Made by a program: the position numbers and the translations under genes. From an uncultured Bacteroidales bacterium (GTDB lineage: Bacteria > Bacteroidota > Bacteroidia > Bacteroidales > UBA932), in assembly GCA_944322575.1 (NCBI GenBank), contig CALUPK010000002.1, positions 1 to 64,000 on the forward strand: DNA of 64,000 nt, read 5' to 3'. The notes beneath the pieces are model-generated. The model did not search any database. It was not told the DNA's origin and saw only the letters and a list, made by a program, of their open reading frames with translations. Position 1 is the stretch's first letter, and each line of letters opens with the position of its first letter. Of the stretch, positions 55,237-63,658 are shown piece by piece.

Positions 55237-57831
55237 ATGAGGAATGTCTGCCGCTCTGTCAGTTTTTTTATTCTGCTTTTTCTGAGTCTATGGACTATGG
55301 AGTCCGTCGCGCAGACCTTCCGGTACAGTGGTGTCGTTCTGGATTCTGCGGACAAGTCTCCGGTTACCGGAGTGTATGTGACTTGTTTCTCTGCGGGAAA
55401 GACCGTCTGTTATGAGGTCACGGATGCGGATGGCCGTTTTGTCGTGGACAGTCCCACAATGCTCGACAGCCTTAACTTCATTCTGCTGGGCTACAAGCCT
55501 CTGTCCCTCACTTCTCCCGAGTTCGGGCGTGAACTTCATGTATATCTTCAACAGCAGCATTTTTCGCTCAGGGAGGTAACGGTGCAGCCTGAGCCTATGA
55601 CTGTCAGCGGAGATACGGTGTCTTTCGATGCGGCTTATTTCACGCAGCAGTCGGACAATTCCTTATCTCAGGTGCTGGCTCGTCTTCCGGGAGTCAGTGT
55701 CGGAAATACCGGCACTGTAAGTGTGGACGGGAAGAATATCAGTCGCTTCTACATTGAGGATATGGATATGCTGGGAAGCCGTTACGGGATAGCGGTCAAT
55801 AATCTGAGACCGGAGGACATATCCTCCATAGAGGTACTCCACCGTCATCAGCCGGTAGCGATGCTTCGCGGTATAGAGAAGCTGAATGCTGTCGCGGTAA
55901 ACATCCGTCTTAAGAACAGTGCTAAGTCCAGATGGCTTTTCAGCGTGGAAGCAGCTGCAGGAGGTACCCCTTTTATATACAGGGCTTCGGCTGACGCGAT
56001 GGCTTTCAATAGGACCAATCAGTCCATAATCATGTTGAAGTCCAATAATTCAGGGAACAATATAACCCGGGAGTTGGCGAGCCAGAACCTGGGGTATGGC
56101 GTGTATCTGATGAATGAGTTTGGTGAGGGAATTCCTGACCTGTTCAGTGTCAGAGGCCCGGTGTTGCCGGTGCCTGAGCGTTATTATTTTGACAATCATT
56201 CAAGTGCGCTGTCGGTGAACCAGTTGTGGAAACTAACACCTGTCAGTGACTTGAAGTACAGCCTGTCCGTCTCTGGAGAACGCAGAGAGTATTCGCAGTC
56301 ATCTTTCAGTACCGTCACTATGCCGGACCAGTCGGAACTTACGATAACAGATACCGACCGTAGGAGAAACGACAGGCTTCATATTAATGGAGACTTCAAT
56401 TATACCCTCAATTCCGATAAGTCATATGTAGAGGAGAAGTTGCAGATAGAGGCTGATCTTGACAAGGCCTGGGCTGATCTTGTCAACCGCGGCAATGTAT
56501 ACGGACAGGATTATTCCCTTCCTAAATTCAACATATCCAATAACCTGAAGGCGGTGTTTCATGCAGGGGCGATTCCATTAACATTCGAGAGCGGGATGTC
56601 GTACCGTCGCAGGAATCAGAGCATGGAGGTGTCTTCGGATTCTATCATATCCATTGTGGGGACAATCAGGGCCGTGCAGGATATTCGGATGGAAGAGTTC
56701 ATCGCCGATAATGCGTTCTCTTTCACAAAACCGGTCTGGAAAGGACTGGAACTGATGGTGAAGGCGGGGCTGGATATCAGATACAGTAGTCTTTTCACAT
56801 CTCTGGACAGCTTGAGTGTCAATGATGTTTCGCTTTTGAGCCTTTCCCCATACGTGCAGGGGAGACTGGACTGGGAACTGAAAGGCATGGAGATGAGTCT
56901 TGATCTCCCCGTTCGGCTCAGGACTGACATCTTTTCTGGGAAAGCCCGTTTTTATCCGCTGGTCAGTCCGAACCTAAGATGGGAATATACGTTCAGCATT
57001 CCTTTTACTCTTTCGGCAAATGCTTCTGTCGGAAATGGAGCCGGGGATATACAAGATTTAGCATACAATAACATACTCTATTCATACAGGTCCATGCAGG
57101 CATCGGAGGCGATGGAGCGGACTTTCCGGCAGTACTACTCTCTGTCTCTGAGTTACAAGGATCTTCTGAGCCTGTTTTCTGTTTCGCTCAACGGTTATTG
57201 GTCGGATTACCGGACCAACCTCAACACTTCTTACGAGTATTCAGGGGAGGATGTTTTTTACCGCTATATCAAGTCACCTCAGCAGCAGACTTCTGCCGGT
57301 GCCCGGCTTAATCTTCGTAAGAACTTCGGTATGGGCGAGTTGTCTTCAGAGCTTTCAGCCGGTTATAATCGTCAGTGGTCCGAGGCATATCTGCAGCAGG
57401 TACTGTACGAATACGTGTATGATATCTGGTCTGCTTCTTTAGGGCTGGGATGGACTCCACGCAGTATATTTGAATTAAGCTACGACGCTTTGTTTTATTC
57501 ATCACAATTGCAGACGGTAGCGGCTTCAGCTCCGATATTCAACCTGACCAATACGCTTCGGGCGAGTCTTACTCCTTTTAAAGGTTTCTCGCTGACTGCG
57601 GAGTTCTCTCATGTGTTTCAGCGGCAAGTCGGCTATGATGATGTCTCTCTTCCATTTCTGGATGTTATGCTCCAGTACCGTTTCGGGAAGTTCCGTATTT
57701 TCGCGGAATGTACCAATCTGATAAATATAAAAGAGTATCGCCGCACTTATATAAGTGCCATAAGTACCGTGCACAACAGTGTTGGATTGAGAGGCAGGGA
57801 ATTTATTGTAGGATTCTCTGTGAAATTCTGA
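55237..57831 (+). CDS. TonB-dependent receptor-like outer membrane protein, partner of GLPGLI
   Basis: An 864-aa outer-membrane protein. Signal peptide, a carboxypeptidase-regulatory-like domain (TFRYSGVVLDSADKSPVTGVYVT), a plug-like domain (NSLSQVLARLPGVSVGNTGTVSVDGKNI), and a beta-barrel ending in the terminal phenylalanine motif FIVGFSVKF. It resembles Bacteroidota OmpH/TonB-receptor-like proteins found with GLPGLI. No SusD partner; cargo unknown. Confidence 0.85.
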   Translation: MRNVCRSVSFFILLFLSLWTMESVAQTFRYSGVVLDSADKSPVTGVYVTCFSAGKTVCYEVTDADGRFVVDSPTMLDSLNFILLGYKPLSLTSPEFGRELHVYLQQQHFSLREVTVQPEPMTVSGDTVSFDAAYFTQQSDNSLSQVLARLPGVSVGNTGTVSVDGKNISRFYIEDMDMLGSRYGIAVNNLRPEDISSIEVLHRHQPVAMLRGIEKLNAVAVNIRLKNSAKSRWLFSVEAAAGGTPFIYRASADAMAFNRTNQSIIMLKSNNSGNNITRELASQNLGYGVYLMNEFGEGIPDLFSVRGPVLPVPERYYFDNHSSALSVNQLWKLTPVSDLKYSLSVSGERREYSQSSFSTVTMPDQSELTITDTDRRRNDRLHINGDFNYTLNSDKSYVEEKLQIEADLDKAWADLVNRGNVYGQDYSLPKFNISNNLKAVFHAGAIPLTFESGMSYRRRNQSMEVSSDSIISIVGTIRAVQDIRMEEFIADNAFSFTKPVWKGLELMVKAGLDIRYSSLFTSLDSLSVNDVSLLSLSPYVQGRLDWELKGMEMSLDLPVRLRTDIFSGKARFYPLVSPNLRWEYTFSIPFTLSANASVGNGAGDIQDLAYNNILYSYRSMQASEAMERTFRQYYSLSLSYKDLLSLFSVSLNGYWSDYRTNLNTSYEYSGEDVFYRYIKSPQQQTSAGARLNLRKNFGMGELSSELSAGYNRQWSEAYLQQVLYEYVYDIWSASLGLGWTPRSIFELSYDALFYSSQLQTVAASAPIFNLTNTLRASLTPFKGFSLTAEFSHVFQRQVGYDDVSLPFLDVMLQYRFGKFRIFAECTNLINIKEYRRTYISAISTVHNSVGLRGREFIVGFSVKF

Positions 57832-57897
57832 TATTTTCGTTGTTTTTATCACTATGCATAAAGTGATTGATATGAGTGGGCTTTGGAAAGAATTTAT

Positions 57898-59001
57898 TTA
57901 GAAACCGACCTGGAGCTGAGTGATGATCATATGCGAGGAGGGGATGCCGCTGAAGACCCCCTGACTGTTACGGGAACGCTGCTGATAGACGTACTGCGCC
58001 TGGAGGCGGCATTTGCGGTAGAAGTTCCACTGCAGTCCGAAGATGTAGCTGCACTGCCAGTCGCTCAGGGCGATATTCCGGTCCAGATAATCCACCGATG
58101 CCACTATGTCGAGAAAATGAGTGGCGGAGCCCACGAGGGTGGCGTAGGCGCCCCGGCTCCGGACGGATGCGTCGAGACCTTCCATATATTCGCTCCTGAG
58201 ATACATCGGTCCTGCCTCCATCTCCAGGCCTGCGCTCCACCTGTCCCTGCGGTATGTCTCCCCGGCCTTGAATGTCCCGTAGGGGCTGTCCGCCTTTGCG
58301 GTGCCCTCTCCGAAGTAGACGGAGCCGTGCACCTTGAGGAAGCTGACCGGCCTGAGGGCGAGGCTTGCTACTACGTCCTTCCGGTTGTTGGTCTCGGCCG
58401 TATTGGACGGCTCGCCGCTGAAGACGCCGACCCTGTATTCTATCAGATTGCGGTTGTCCTTGCCTATTTTCAGAAATTCGCCTCCCACTTCCAGACCCAG
58501 GTCCCTGCCGGCTCCCGCTCCGAAGCATACGTCCGAGCCGTCGATACCCGCGAGATACTGGACTGCCTGGGCGCCCTTTATTATTTCCAGGACGGAGGGA
58601 GACATATTGCTCTCAATCGTGAAAGGGGTCTTGTACTGCCCGAGGCGGATGTAGAACGCATCCACCGGGCGGTATCTGACGAAGAGCTCATGCAGCTTGA
58701 ATTTGGACACGTCGGCCATGAAGTAGAGGTCCAGATGCCTGATCGGCTTGACATCGGCGATGATCATTGCCCTGTACAGATTGAACTTGTTGAAGGCCCC
58801 GTCATGTGCCATGTCGTAGGTGTCGTACTGGTATCCGGCCTGGGCATAGCCGCTTACGCTTACCTTTTCCGAAAGGAAACGGACGAGCTTGCTGTCCTTC
58901 CGGTCATCTGTTACGGTGCTGAGGGTGTCGGTGGCCGCAGAGGAGCTGATGCATGCAGCGGCGGTCAGGATCAGGGTGAGGATGGTGGCCTTGAGGTGCA
59001 T
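57898..59001 (-). CDS. Porin, phosphate-selective O/P-like
   Basis: Outer-membrane beta-barrel (367 aa) with signal peptide and strongly alternating strands, for example VSGYAQAGYQYDTYD and LDLYFMADVSKFKLHELFVRYRP, ending in LQVGF with terminal phenylalanine. Length and the LGQYKTPFTIE segment match the Porin_O_P family of Bacteroidota. Whether it passes phosphate or polyphosphate is unproven. Confidence 0.85.
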   Translation of the reverse strand: MHLKATILTLILTAAACISSSAATDTLSTVTDDRKDSKLVRFLSEKVSVSGYAQAGYQYDTYDMAHDGAFNKFNLYRAMIIADVKPIRHLDLYFMADVSKFKLHELFVRYRPVDAFYIRLGQYKTPFTIESNMSPSVLEIIKGAQAVQYLAGIDGSDVCFGAGAGRDLGLEVGGEFLKIGKDNRNLIEYRVGVFSGEPSNTAETNNRKDVVASLALRPVSFLKVHGSVYFGEGTAKADSPYGTFKAGETYRRDRWSAGLEMEAGPMYLRSEYMEGLDASVRSRGAYATLVGSATHFLDIVASVDYLDRNIALSDWQCSYIFGLQWNFYRKCRLQAQYVYQQRSRNSQGVFSGIPSSHMIITQLQVGF

Positions 59002-59053
59002 GGCTGTAGTGTGTTGTAGCTGAGTTGATGAATCGGTTTGTGTTTTAGGGCGG

Positions 59054-59061
59054 CAAAAATA
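59054..59061 (-). promoter_or_regulatory. Porin promoter -7 element (TATTTTTG)
   Basis: TAnnTTTG match on the minus strand, 52 nt before the porin ATG. Confidence 0.5.
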
Positions 59062-59098
59062 GGAAAAGGCTCCGGAATATGCAACAGCCCTGCCGGCC

Positions 59099-60184
59099 CT
59101 ACATCCTCAGCCGTCCGAAGTGCAGTATGCCTTCAGTGTCCTCAGTCAGGGCGTAGACGGTGTTCTCAGTCCCGTCATAGCACAGTTTCACGATTGTCAT
59201 GTCTGTCCGTATGAGTTCCAGTGGACGGCCCTCACGGTCGAACACGGCGATGTCTGAGTATATCAGTCCCATGTCAGGCGTATAGTCATCGTAGTATTTC
59301 TGTACGGGAGTGTGTCCGTCGTAGGCGGTGTAGATCCTGTCGTCGGTGCAGCAGATGTCGGCGAATCCTGCGATGGTGTTCTCGTTGTAGTCATAGGTGT
59401 ACTCCAGCGCCTCGATGTCCGGCTTCACGAAGTACCGGATGCCTGTGGGTTCCAGCCGGTCATCCTCTATGGAAAATATCTGCAGTACGGCTCCGTAGAA
59501 CGTGCCTATGACGCACCGGCTGCCGTCGGGCGAGAGGTCCAAGACGGAATTCCAGTACAGGTATTCGTTCATGCGTCCGGTTTCGTCCGGTATTTCCAGG
59601 AGAGTGTGCCGGGACAGAATGTTTCCGTCAAGGTTCTGGAGCAGCAGCTCTATCGGGAGCTCATCGTCCACCGCGGCGGTGAACCCGGCCTTGCATGTCT
59701 GGTTGAGCAGGATGCCGTTTCCGATGTAGATGCACAGGTTTGTCCTGCCGGTCCCCTCCATTTTTATCTCCCTGACGGGATAGCTGCTGTGAATGAGCGA
59801 GTCCACCGGGAAGCACTGCATGAGGTTCTGCGTCAGGTCGTAGTAGTACAGAGTGTCGTTCCGCAGGGACGGTGCCCTGTCCCCCTGGATGGTCTCGCCC
59901 GGTCCGCGTCCTTCCCGGATGGTACCGGCGACCGGAGCACCTGTGTGCTTGTCGTAGATATGCAGCGTTTTCCGGGTCTGCATGTTGAGTGCAGGCAGCA
60001 CTAACCAGTCCTTGTATACGTAAAGATCCTGAGCGGTATTGAAGAGCAGCCCGTCACCGAGTATCTCGAAACAGGCCTCCCTCTCGACAGGAAATACGGG
60101 CGGCTCGTATCTGATATTGTTCCGGCCGCAGCCGGTCAGGAGCAGTGATGTCACCAGAAGTGCGGGTGTGAGCAGACGTTTCAT
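59099..60184 (-). CDS. BF3164-like lipoprotein (TolB-like propeller)
   Basis: A 361-aa lipoprotein with lipobox LLLTGC. The body is a predicted six-bladed propeller of the TolB-like BF3164 family, with paired motifs such as DLSPDGSRCVIGTFYGAVLQIF and DRIYTAYDGHTPVQ. Function is unknown; in Bacteroides, relatives are commonly near NVEALA peptide genes, none of which is seen here. It lies 31 nt after its paralogue on the same strand. Confidence 0.85.
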   Translation of the reverse strand: MKRLLTPALLVTSLLLTGCGRNNIRYEPPVFPVEREACFEILGDGLLFNTAQDLYVYKDWLVLPALNMQTRKTLHIYDKHTGAPVAGTIREGRGPGETIQGDRAPSLRNDTLYYYDLTQNLMQCFPVDSLIHSSYPVREIKMEGTGRTNLCIYIGNGILLNQTCKAGFTAAVDDELPIELLLQNLDGNILSRHTLLEIPDETGRMNEYLYWNSVLDLSPDGSRCVIGTFYGAVLQIFSIEDDRLEPTGIRYFVKPDIEALEYTYDYNENTIAGFADICCTDDRIYTAYDGHTPVQKYYDDYTPDMGLIYSDIAVFDREGRPLELIRTDMTIVKLCYDGTENTVYALTEDTEGILHFGRLRM

Positions 60185-60215
60185 GTTCGTAGGAGTTTTT
60201 TTAAGTGAATATTTT

Positions 60216-61274
60216 CTATAGCCGTCCGAGGCGGAGTCTGCCGTCGGTGTCCGTGACTATGGCGTAGACGGTGCCTTCTGTCTCGTCGCAGCACAGCCTG
60301 TTGATGCTCAGGCCGGTCTTGATCAGCTCTAAAGGCCGGCCCTCCCAGTCGAAGACGGCGATGCGGGTGAAGAGCGGATGGTCCTCGGGCATGAATTTGA
60401 TTATGTTGATGCCGTCGTATGCGGTGTAGATTCTCTCATTCCCGGCGTAGATGTCCTGAAAGCCGAGTCTGGACCGGTCCGTGTGTTCGTAGTGATGGTT
60501 GCGGCTGTGGCGCAGCAGGATCTTCACGAGCGGCTCGATGTAGTAGTTGAGGCTCCTGAGCCGGAGCGTGTCCCCGATGTCGTAAGTCTCCAGGATGGCT
60601 CCCCTCCATGTCCCGAAGACTGCCCGGCTGCCGTCGGGCGAGAGGTCGCCGCGGGAGGATCGGTAGACGCATTCTCCTAAGTACGGATTCTCAATGGGGT
60701 GAATGTCGCAGGCGGCGGTGATTCTGCCCTGAGCCTTGTCGTACAGCTCCAGCCGGGATGTCCCGGAGAGGGAGTCGGTGTAGCTGTTGTTGTGGTACAG
60801 GTACCGGTCTCCGAGGTCCCAGGTCCTGAGATTGCTTCCGGGCAGCAGGACCGGACTCTGGCTGACGGTAGGAGTCTCCTCGTCCAGCATGTCGTTTACG
60901 CTGAAGACCAGCTCAGTCTCCAGCAGACCGTCGATATACCGCATCCAGCCGTCCATAAGGGTGGTCATGGCGTATCCGTAGTAATTCCGGCCCGGGGCCT
61001 TGCCGAACTGGATGGAGCCGGTCACTTTCTCTCCGCTGGTCTTGTCGAATATGTGGAACGTGTTGCCGCTCAGGGTGTCGTGTCCGCAGGCCAGCAGGTA
61101 AGGGCCGTAGACGTAGATATCCCCGGCATCCCGCAGGGTCAGCGGCTCTCCGATGAGTTCGAAGCGGGCGCTCCGCTCTGTGGGGAATTCGGGCTCCCGG
61201 TATCTGTCCGTGCCGCCGCAGCCGGTCAGGAGCAGAACTGTCATTAGAAGTGCGGGTGTGAGCAGACGTTTCAT
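60216..61274 (-). CDS. BF3164-like lipoprotein (TolB-like propeller), paralogue
   Basis: Paralogue of the downstream gene (352 aa from the ATG at 61274; a longer frame starts at 61298 but lacks a good context). Lipobox LLLTGC; matched blade motifs DLSPDGSRAVFGTWRGAILETY and ERIYTAYDGINII. The first 58 bp encoding the signal peptide are about 90% identical between the copies while the rest is much more divergent. It has its own promoter (TAAATTTG) and is transcribed ahead of the other copy. Confidence 0.85.
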   Translation of the reverse strand: MKRLLTPALLMTVLLLTGCGGTDRYREPEFPTERSARFELIGEPLTLRDAGDIYVYGPYLLACGHDTLSGNTFHIFDKTSGEKVTGSIQFGKAPGRNYYGYAMTTLMDGWMRYIDGLLETELVFSVNDMLDEETPTVSQSPVLLPGSNLRTWDLGDRYLYHNNSYTDSLSGTSRLELYDKAQGRITAACDIHPIENPYLGECVYRSSRGDLSPDGSRAVFGTWRGAILETYDIGDTLRLRSLNYYIEPLVKILLRHSRNHHYEHTDRSRLGFQDIYAGNERIYTAYDGINIIKFMPEDHPLFTRIAVFDWEGRPLELIKTGLSINRLCCDETEGTVYAIVTDTDGRLRLGRL

Positions 61275-61295
61275 GGCAGTTTTATTGTTATTCGC

Positions 61296-61303
61296 CAAAT
61301 TTA
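61296..61303 (-). promoter_or_regulatory. Tandem lipoprotein promoter -7 element (TAAATTTG)
   Basis: Perfect TAnnTTTG on the minus strand, 21 nt before the ATG at 61274; faces the ATP-grasp gene promoter. Confidence 0.55.
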
Positions 61304-61317
61304 GCGATTATTTTCCA

Positions 61318-61325
61318 TATTTTCG
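61318..61325 (+). promoter_or_regulatory. ATP-grasp gene promoter -7 element (TATTTTCG)
   Basis: One-base variant of TAnnTTTG ending 4 nt before the ATG at 61330; another candidate leaderless start. Confidence 0.45.
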
Positions 61326-61329
61326 CGTC

Positions 61330-62214
61330 ATGGAAAAAAGAGGTCTGCTGATATACCCCTCGACGACTCCCCGGGGGAACAATGCTTTCGGCTGGTTCCG
61401 GGAGGCGGCTGCCCGTCACGGGATGTCGGTCGAGGTGCTGTTCTACGACGCTCCGGCGGCTGAGGCTCCCGCGGGCGCTCCTGCCTGGAAGCCGGATTTT
61501 GTCCTGATGCGGGGGTACAATATCGCCCTGTCGCGGTGGTATGAGGCTCAGGGTGTACCGGTGCTGAATGCTCCCGAGGCGATGATCCTCTGCCGGGACA
61601 AGCTCCGCTGCGGGGAGGTCCTGGCCGCTGCCGGGGTGCCGGTGCCGGGGGCATTGTCCCCTGAAGAGGCTGGGAGCGGGGACGCATTTCCATTTATCCT
61701 CAAGCTCAATTTCGGGTCGAAGGGGGAAAATGTCTTCCTCGTCCGCGATGCCTCGGAATACCGTTCCGCGCTGGAGGCGTGCCGGCGGGAGGAGGTTCTG
61801 CGCTTAGAGGTATTGTCCCGTGGAATCAGTGAGTTCGGGGAGACGCCGGAGGAGGTCCGCCGCGGCTGTGTGCCGGTGCTGCAGGAGTTCGTGGCCACGA
61901 GCAGCGGACGGGACATCCGGGTGTGGGTGACGGGGGACGAGGTGGCCGGTCATGTGCTGCGGTACAATCCCTCGAGCTTCAAGTCCAATTTCGCAGCCGG
62001 GGGCTCCTTCCGTCAGATTCCGCTGCCTCCCGCCGCTGCCTCTCTCGCCGTGGCCGCTGCCCGTACCTGCGGGCTCTTCTTTGCGGGGGTGGACCTGCTG
62101 TTCGACGGTCATAACGGCTTCAAGGTCTGCGAGGTCAACGGCAATGCCGGCTTCCGCACCGCCTCGGCCGACATTCCCGACGCGCTGTTCCGCAATCTCG
62201 CCCGCGTCCTATGA
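61330..62214 (+). CDS. RimK-like ATP-grasp ligase
   Basis: ATP-dependent carboxylate-amine ligase (294 aa) of the RimK group, which adds glutamate to proteins or cofactors. Features: an N-terminal pre-ATP-grasp domain (MEKRGLLIYPSTTPRGNNAFGW), FILKLNFGSKGENVFLV for ATP binding, the RimK-type DIRVWVTGDEVAGHVLRYN followed by FKSNFAAGGSF, and the metal-binding VNGNAGF. The ATG at 61330 fits the adjacent promoter. Substrate unknown. Confidence 0.88.
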   Translation: MEKRGLLIYPSTTPRGNNAFGWFREAAARHGMSVEVLFYDAPAAEAPAGAPAWKPDFVLMRGYNIALSRWYEAQGVPVLNAPEAMILCRDKLRCGEVLAAAGVPVPGALSPEEAGSGDAFPFILKLNFGSKGENVFLVRDASEYRSALEACRREEVLRLEVLSRGISEFGETPEEVRRGCVPVLQEFVATSSGRDIRVWVTGDEVAGHVLRYNPSSFKSNFAAGGSFRQIPLPPAAASLAVAAARTCGLFFAGVDLLFDGHNGFKVCEVNGNAGFRTASADIPDALFRNLARVL

Positions 62215-62280
62215 CCAACCAATGCGTCCTGAGATGGCCGGGAGTATTCCTTGTTATGCAATCTTGCCCACGCCCTCTGG

Positions 62281-62452
62281 CAATGGTAAGCAGTGCAGCA
62301 GGGTATTTTTGCAAACACTCAGTGATCAGAGAGTTACGGAAGAGCTGTGATCTTTTCGGGATGTTGTGAGGGGGCGGAAAGATCATGCTTGATTCGCATT
62401 GTCTTGAATGTCAGTGTTTTGCAAAATAGGGGTGCGTCACATCTTACCGTTG
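62281..62452 (+). repeat. Repeat A with inverted ends (about 172 bp), left flank of the HUH transposase
   Basis: Related in direct orientation to repeat B at 63486-63658, about two-thirds identical by eye, including shared blocks GGTAAGCAG, TCAGAG, GTTGTGA, AAAGAT and GGGGTGCGTCA. The two ends are inverted repeats: CAATGGTAAG at the start and CTTACCGTTG at the end, matching at 16 of 20 positions in the terminal 20 bp. It begins 66 nt after the ATP-grasp gene and ends 34 nt from the transposase stop. Confidence 0.8.
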
Positions 62453-62486
62453 AGGGAACCGGCGGCTCTGAGCCGGATTTGGGCTT

Positions 62487-63422
62487 CTATCCTTGAGGGT
62501 TGTGATCCTGGCTGTTCTGAGCCGGACCGTTCTGCTCCGGACTGTGCTGGCCTGGAGCGCTTTGGCCGTGGAAGACTTGTCCGAGCAGACTGATACTGGT
62601 CTGGGTGAGGCGTGCCAGCTGCTTGATGCCCAGACCGTATTGTTTCCGGAGGATATCTGCCAGCTGATACTTCTCGTCTATGCTGAGCGCATCGGGAGAA
62701 GACTTGCTGAATATTTCGCTGCAGAGGTTCGTGACGGTGGAGGCCATCTCGCTGTCAGTGTAGCGGGCCCGCCGGAGGATTCCGGATGTCAGCTCCATCT
62801 CCATACTGTCGTTGCGCGAGAGGAAGTAGAGCATCCTGACAGGGCTGTGGAATATCTCCTCGACGGCGCGGTAGTCAACGTAGCATTTAGGGCAGATAAG
62901 TCCGTCGGCCGTTACGGTGTAGTGTCCAGGCAGCTGTCCGCGGGTACGGAACAGTTTCTGCTGCCGCCGCTTGCTCATGTGTGCGATATCTGTAACCGGC
63001 CGGTTGGCTGTCAGTGTGTTGCCGTTGTTGAAATACAGAGGACCGGAACTCCATCGGTAATGCGTCGGGAGGACGGCCAGCCCGGCTGCGGGAGGGTTGC
63101 GCAAGACGTAGGCAATCGCCCGTTTAAGGTACTCGGTATCGTCAATTTCTTTCATGCAGATGTCTGCGCGGCTCATGTCGGCCAGAGTGAAAAGTCGCTT
63201 CCGGTAGGCCTTGATGAATCCGCCGCAATCCTCTTCAGTGCCGTGGGCTATGAAATGGACGTGGTTGTCCATCAGACAGAAAGCGTGCATGGATATGTCT
63301 CTGTCAGCCATGCATACGGGAATGCTGTTCATCCCGAAAATGTAATCGGCCTCAGTCTTGAAAATGATTTCCTTTTCCAGTCCGGCTGTGCAGATGTGCC
63401 GGAAATGTTTCTCCTGCTCCAT
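62487..63422 (-). CDS. RAYT-like HUH (IS200-type Y1) transposase
   Basis: Single-strand endonuclease/transposase of the REP-associated tyrosine transposase type (311 aa). The HUH motif is MDNHVHF (H54, H56) and the likely catalytic tyrosine is Y105 in AIAYVLRNP; the WSS segment (HYRWSSGPLYF) is also typical. A C-terminal helix-turn-helix (DILRKQYGLGIKQLARLTQTSISLLGQV) and a short Gln/Pro-rich tail follow. The frame is intact. It has its own consensus promoter. Such genes are usually single-copy and act on short flanking repeats rather than moving themselves. Confidence 0.85.
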   Translation of the reverse strand: MEQEKHFRHICTAGLEKEIIFKTEADYIFGMNSIPVCMADRDISMHAFCLMDNHVHFIAHGTEEDCGGFIKAYRKRLFTLADMSRADICMKEIDDTEYLKRAIAYVLRNPPAAGLAVLPTHYRWSSGPLYFNNGNTLTANRPVTDIAHMSKRRQQKLFRTRGQLPGHYTVTADGLICPKCYVDYRAVEEIFHSPVRMLYFLSRNDSMEMELTSGILRRARYTDSEMASTVTNLCSEIFSKSSPDALSIDEKYQLADILRKQYGLGIKQLARLTQTSISLLGQVFHGQSAPGQHSPEQNGPAQNSQDHNPQG

Positions 63423-63454
63423 AATCTTTCGCTTCTATCGGTTAATGACTGCCT

Positions 63455-63485
63455 CAAAGTTAGGAATTATATTCAGACTGTGCAA
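63455..63485 (-). promoter_or_regulatory. HUH transposase promoter (-33 TTG, -7 TAACTTTG)
   Basis: On the minus strand TTG (63485-63483) and TAACTTTG (63462-63455) are 20 nt apart, a full consensus promoter. It lies just outside repeat B. Confidence 0.7.
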
Positions 63486-63658
63486 CAACGGTAAGCAGGG
63501 ACGCGGGTACTTTTTGTAATCGCTCGGAAGTCAGAGGGTTAAGAAAGAGGGGTGTGCTTGCCGGTGGGTTGTGAAGGTGCGAAAGATTCTCGTTGTATTG
63601 GTAATGCTGTGAAAAATAGTTGATTATGAAAATGGGGTGCGTCAGTACTTACGATAAC
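63486..63658 (+). repeat. Repeat B with inverted ends (about 172 bp), right flank of the HUH transposase
   Basis: Begins CAACGGTAAGCAGGGACGC and ends GGTGCGTCAGTACTTACGATAAC; the terminal inverted repeat is weaker than in repeat A. In the opposite strand the outer end contains TTATCGTAA, which provides the last residues and stop codon of pgeF. Confidence 0.8.

Noticed and set aside
57840..57870. Small hairpin ATCACT/AGTGAT between the GLPGLI-linked receptor and porin genes
   Set aside because: Six-base stem with an 8-nt loop and no T-tract; too weak to call a terminator.
57883..59019. 378-codon plus-strand frame opposite the porin
   Set aside because: The minus-strand frame has a signal peptide and terminal Phe barrel signature; the plus frame has neither.
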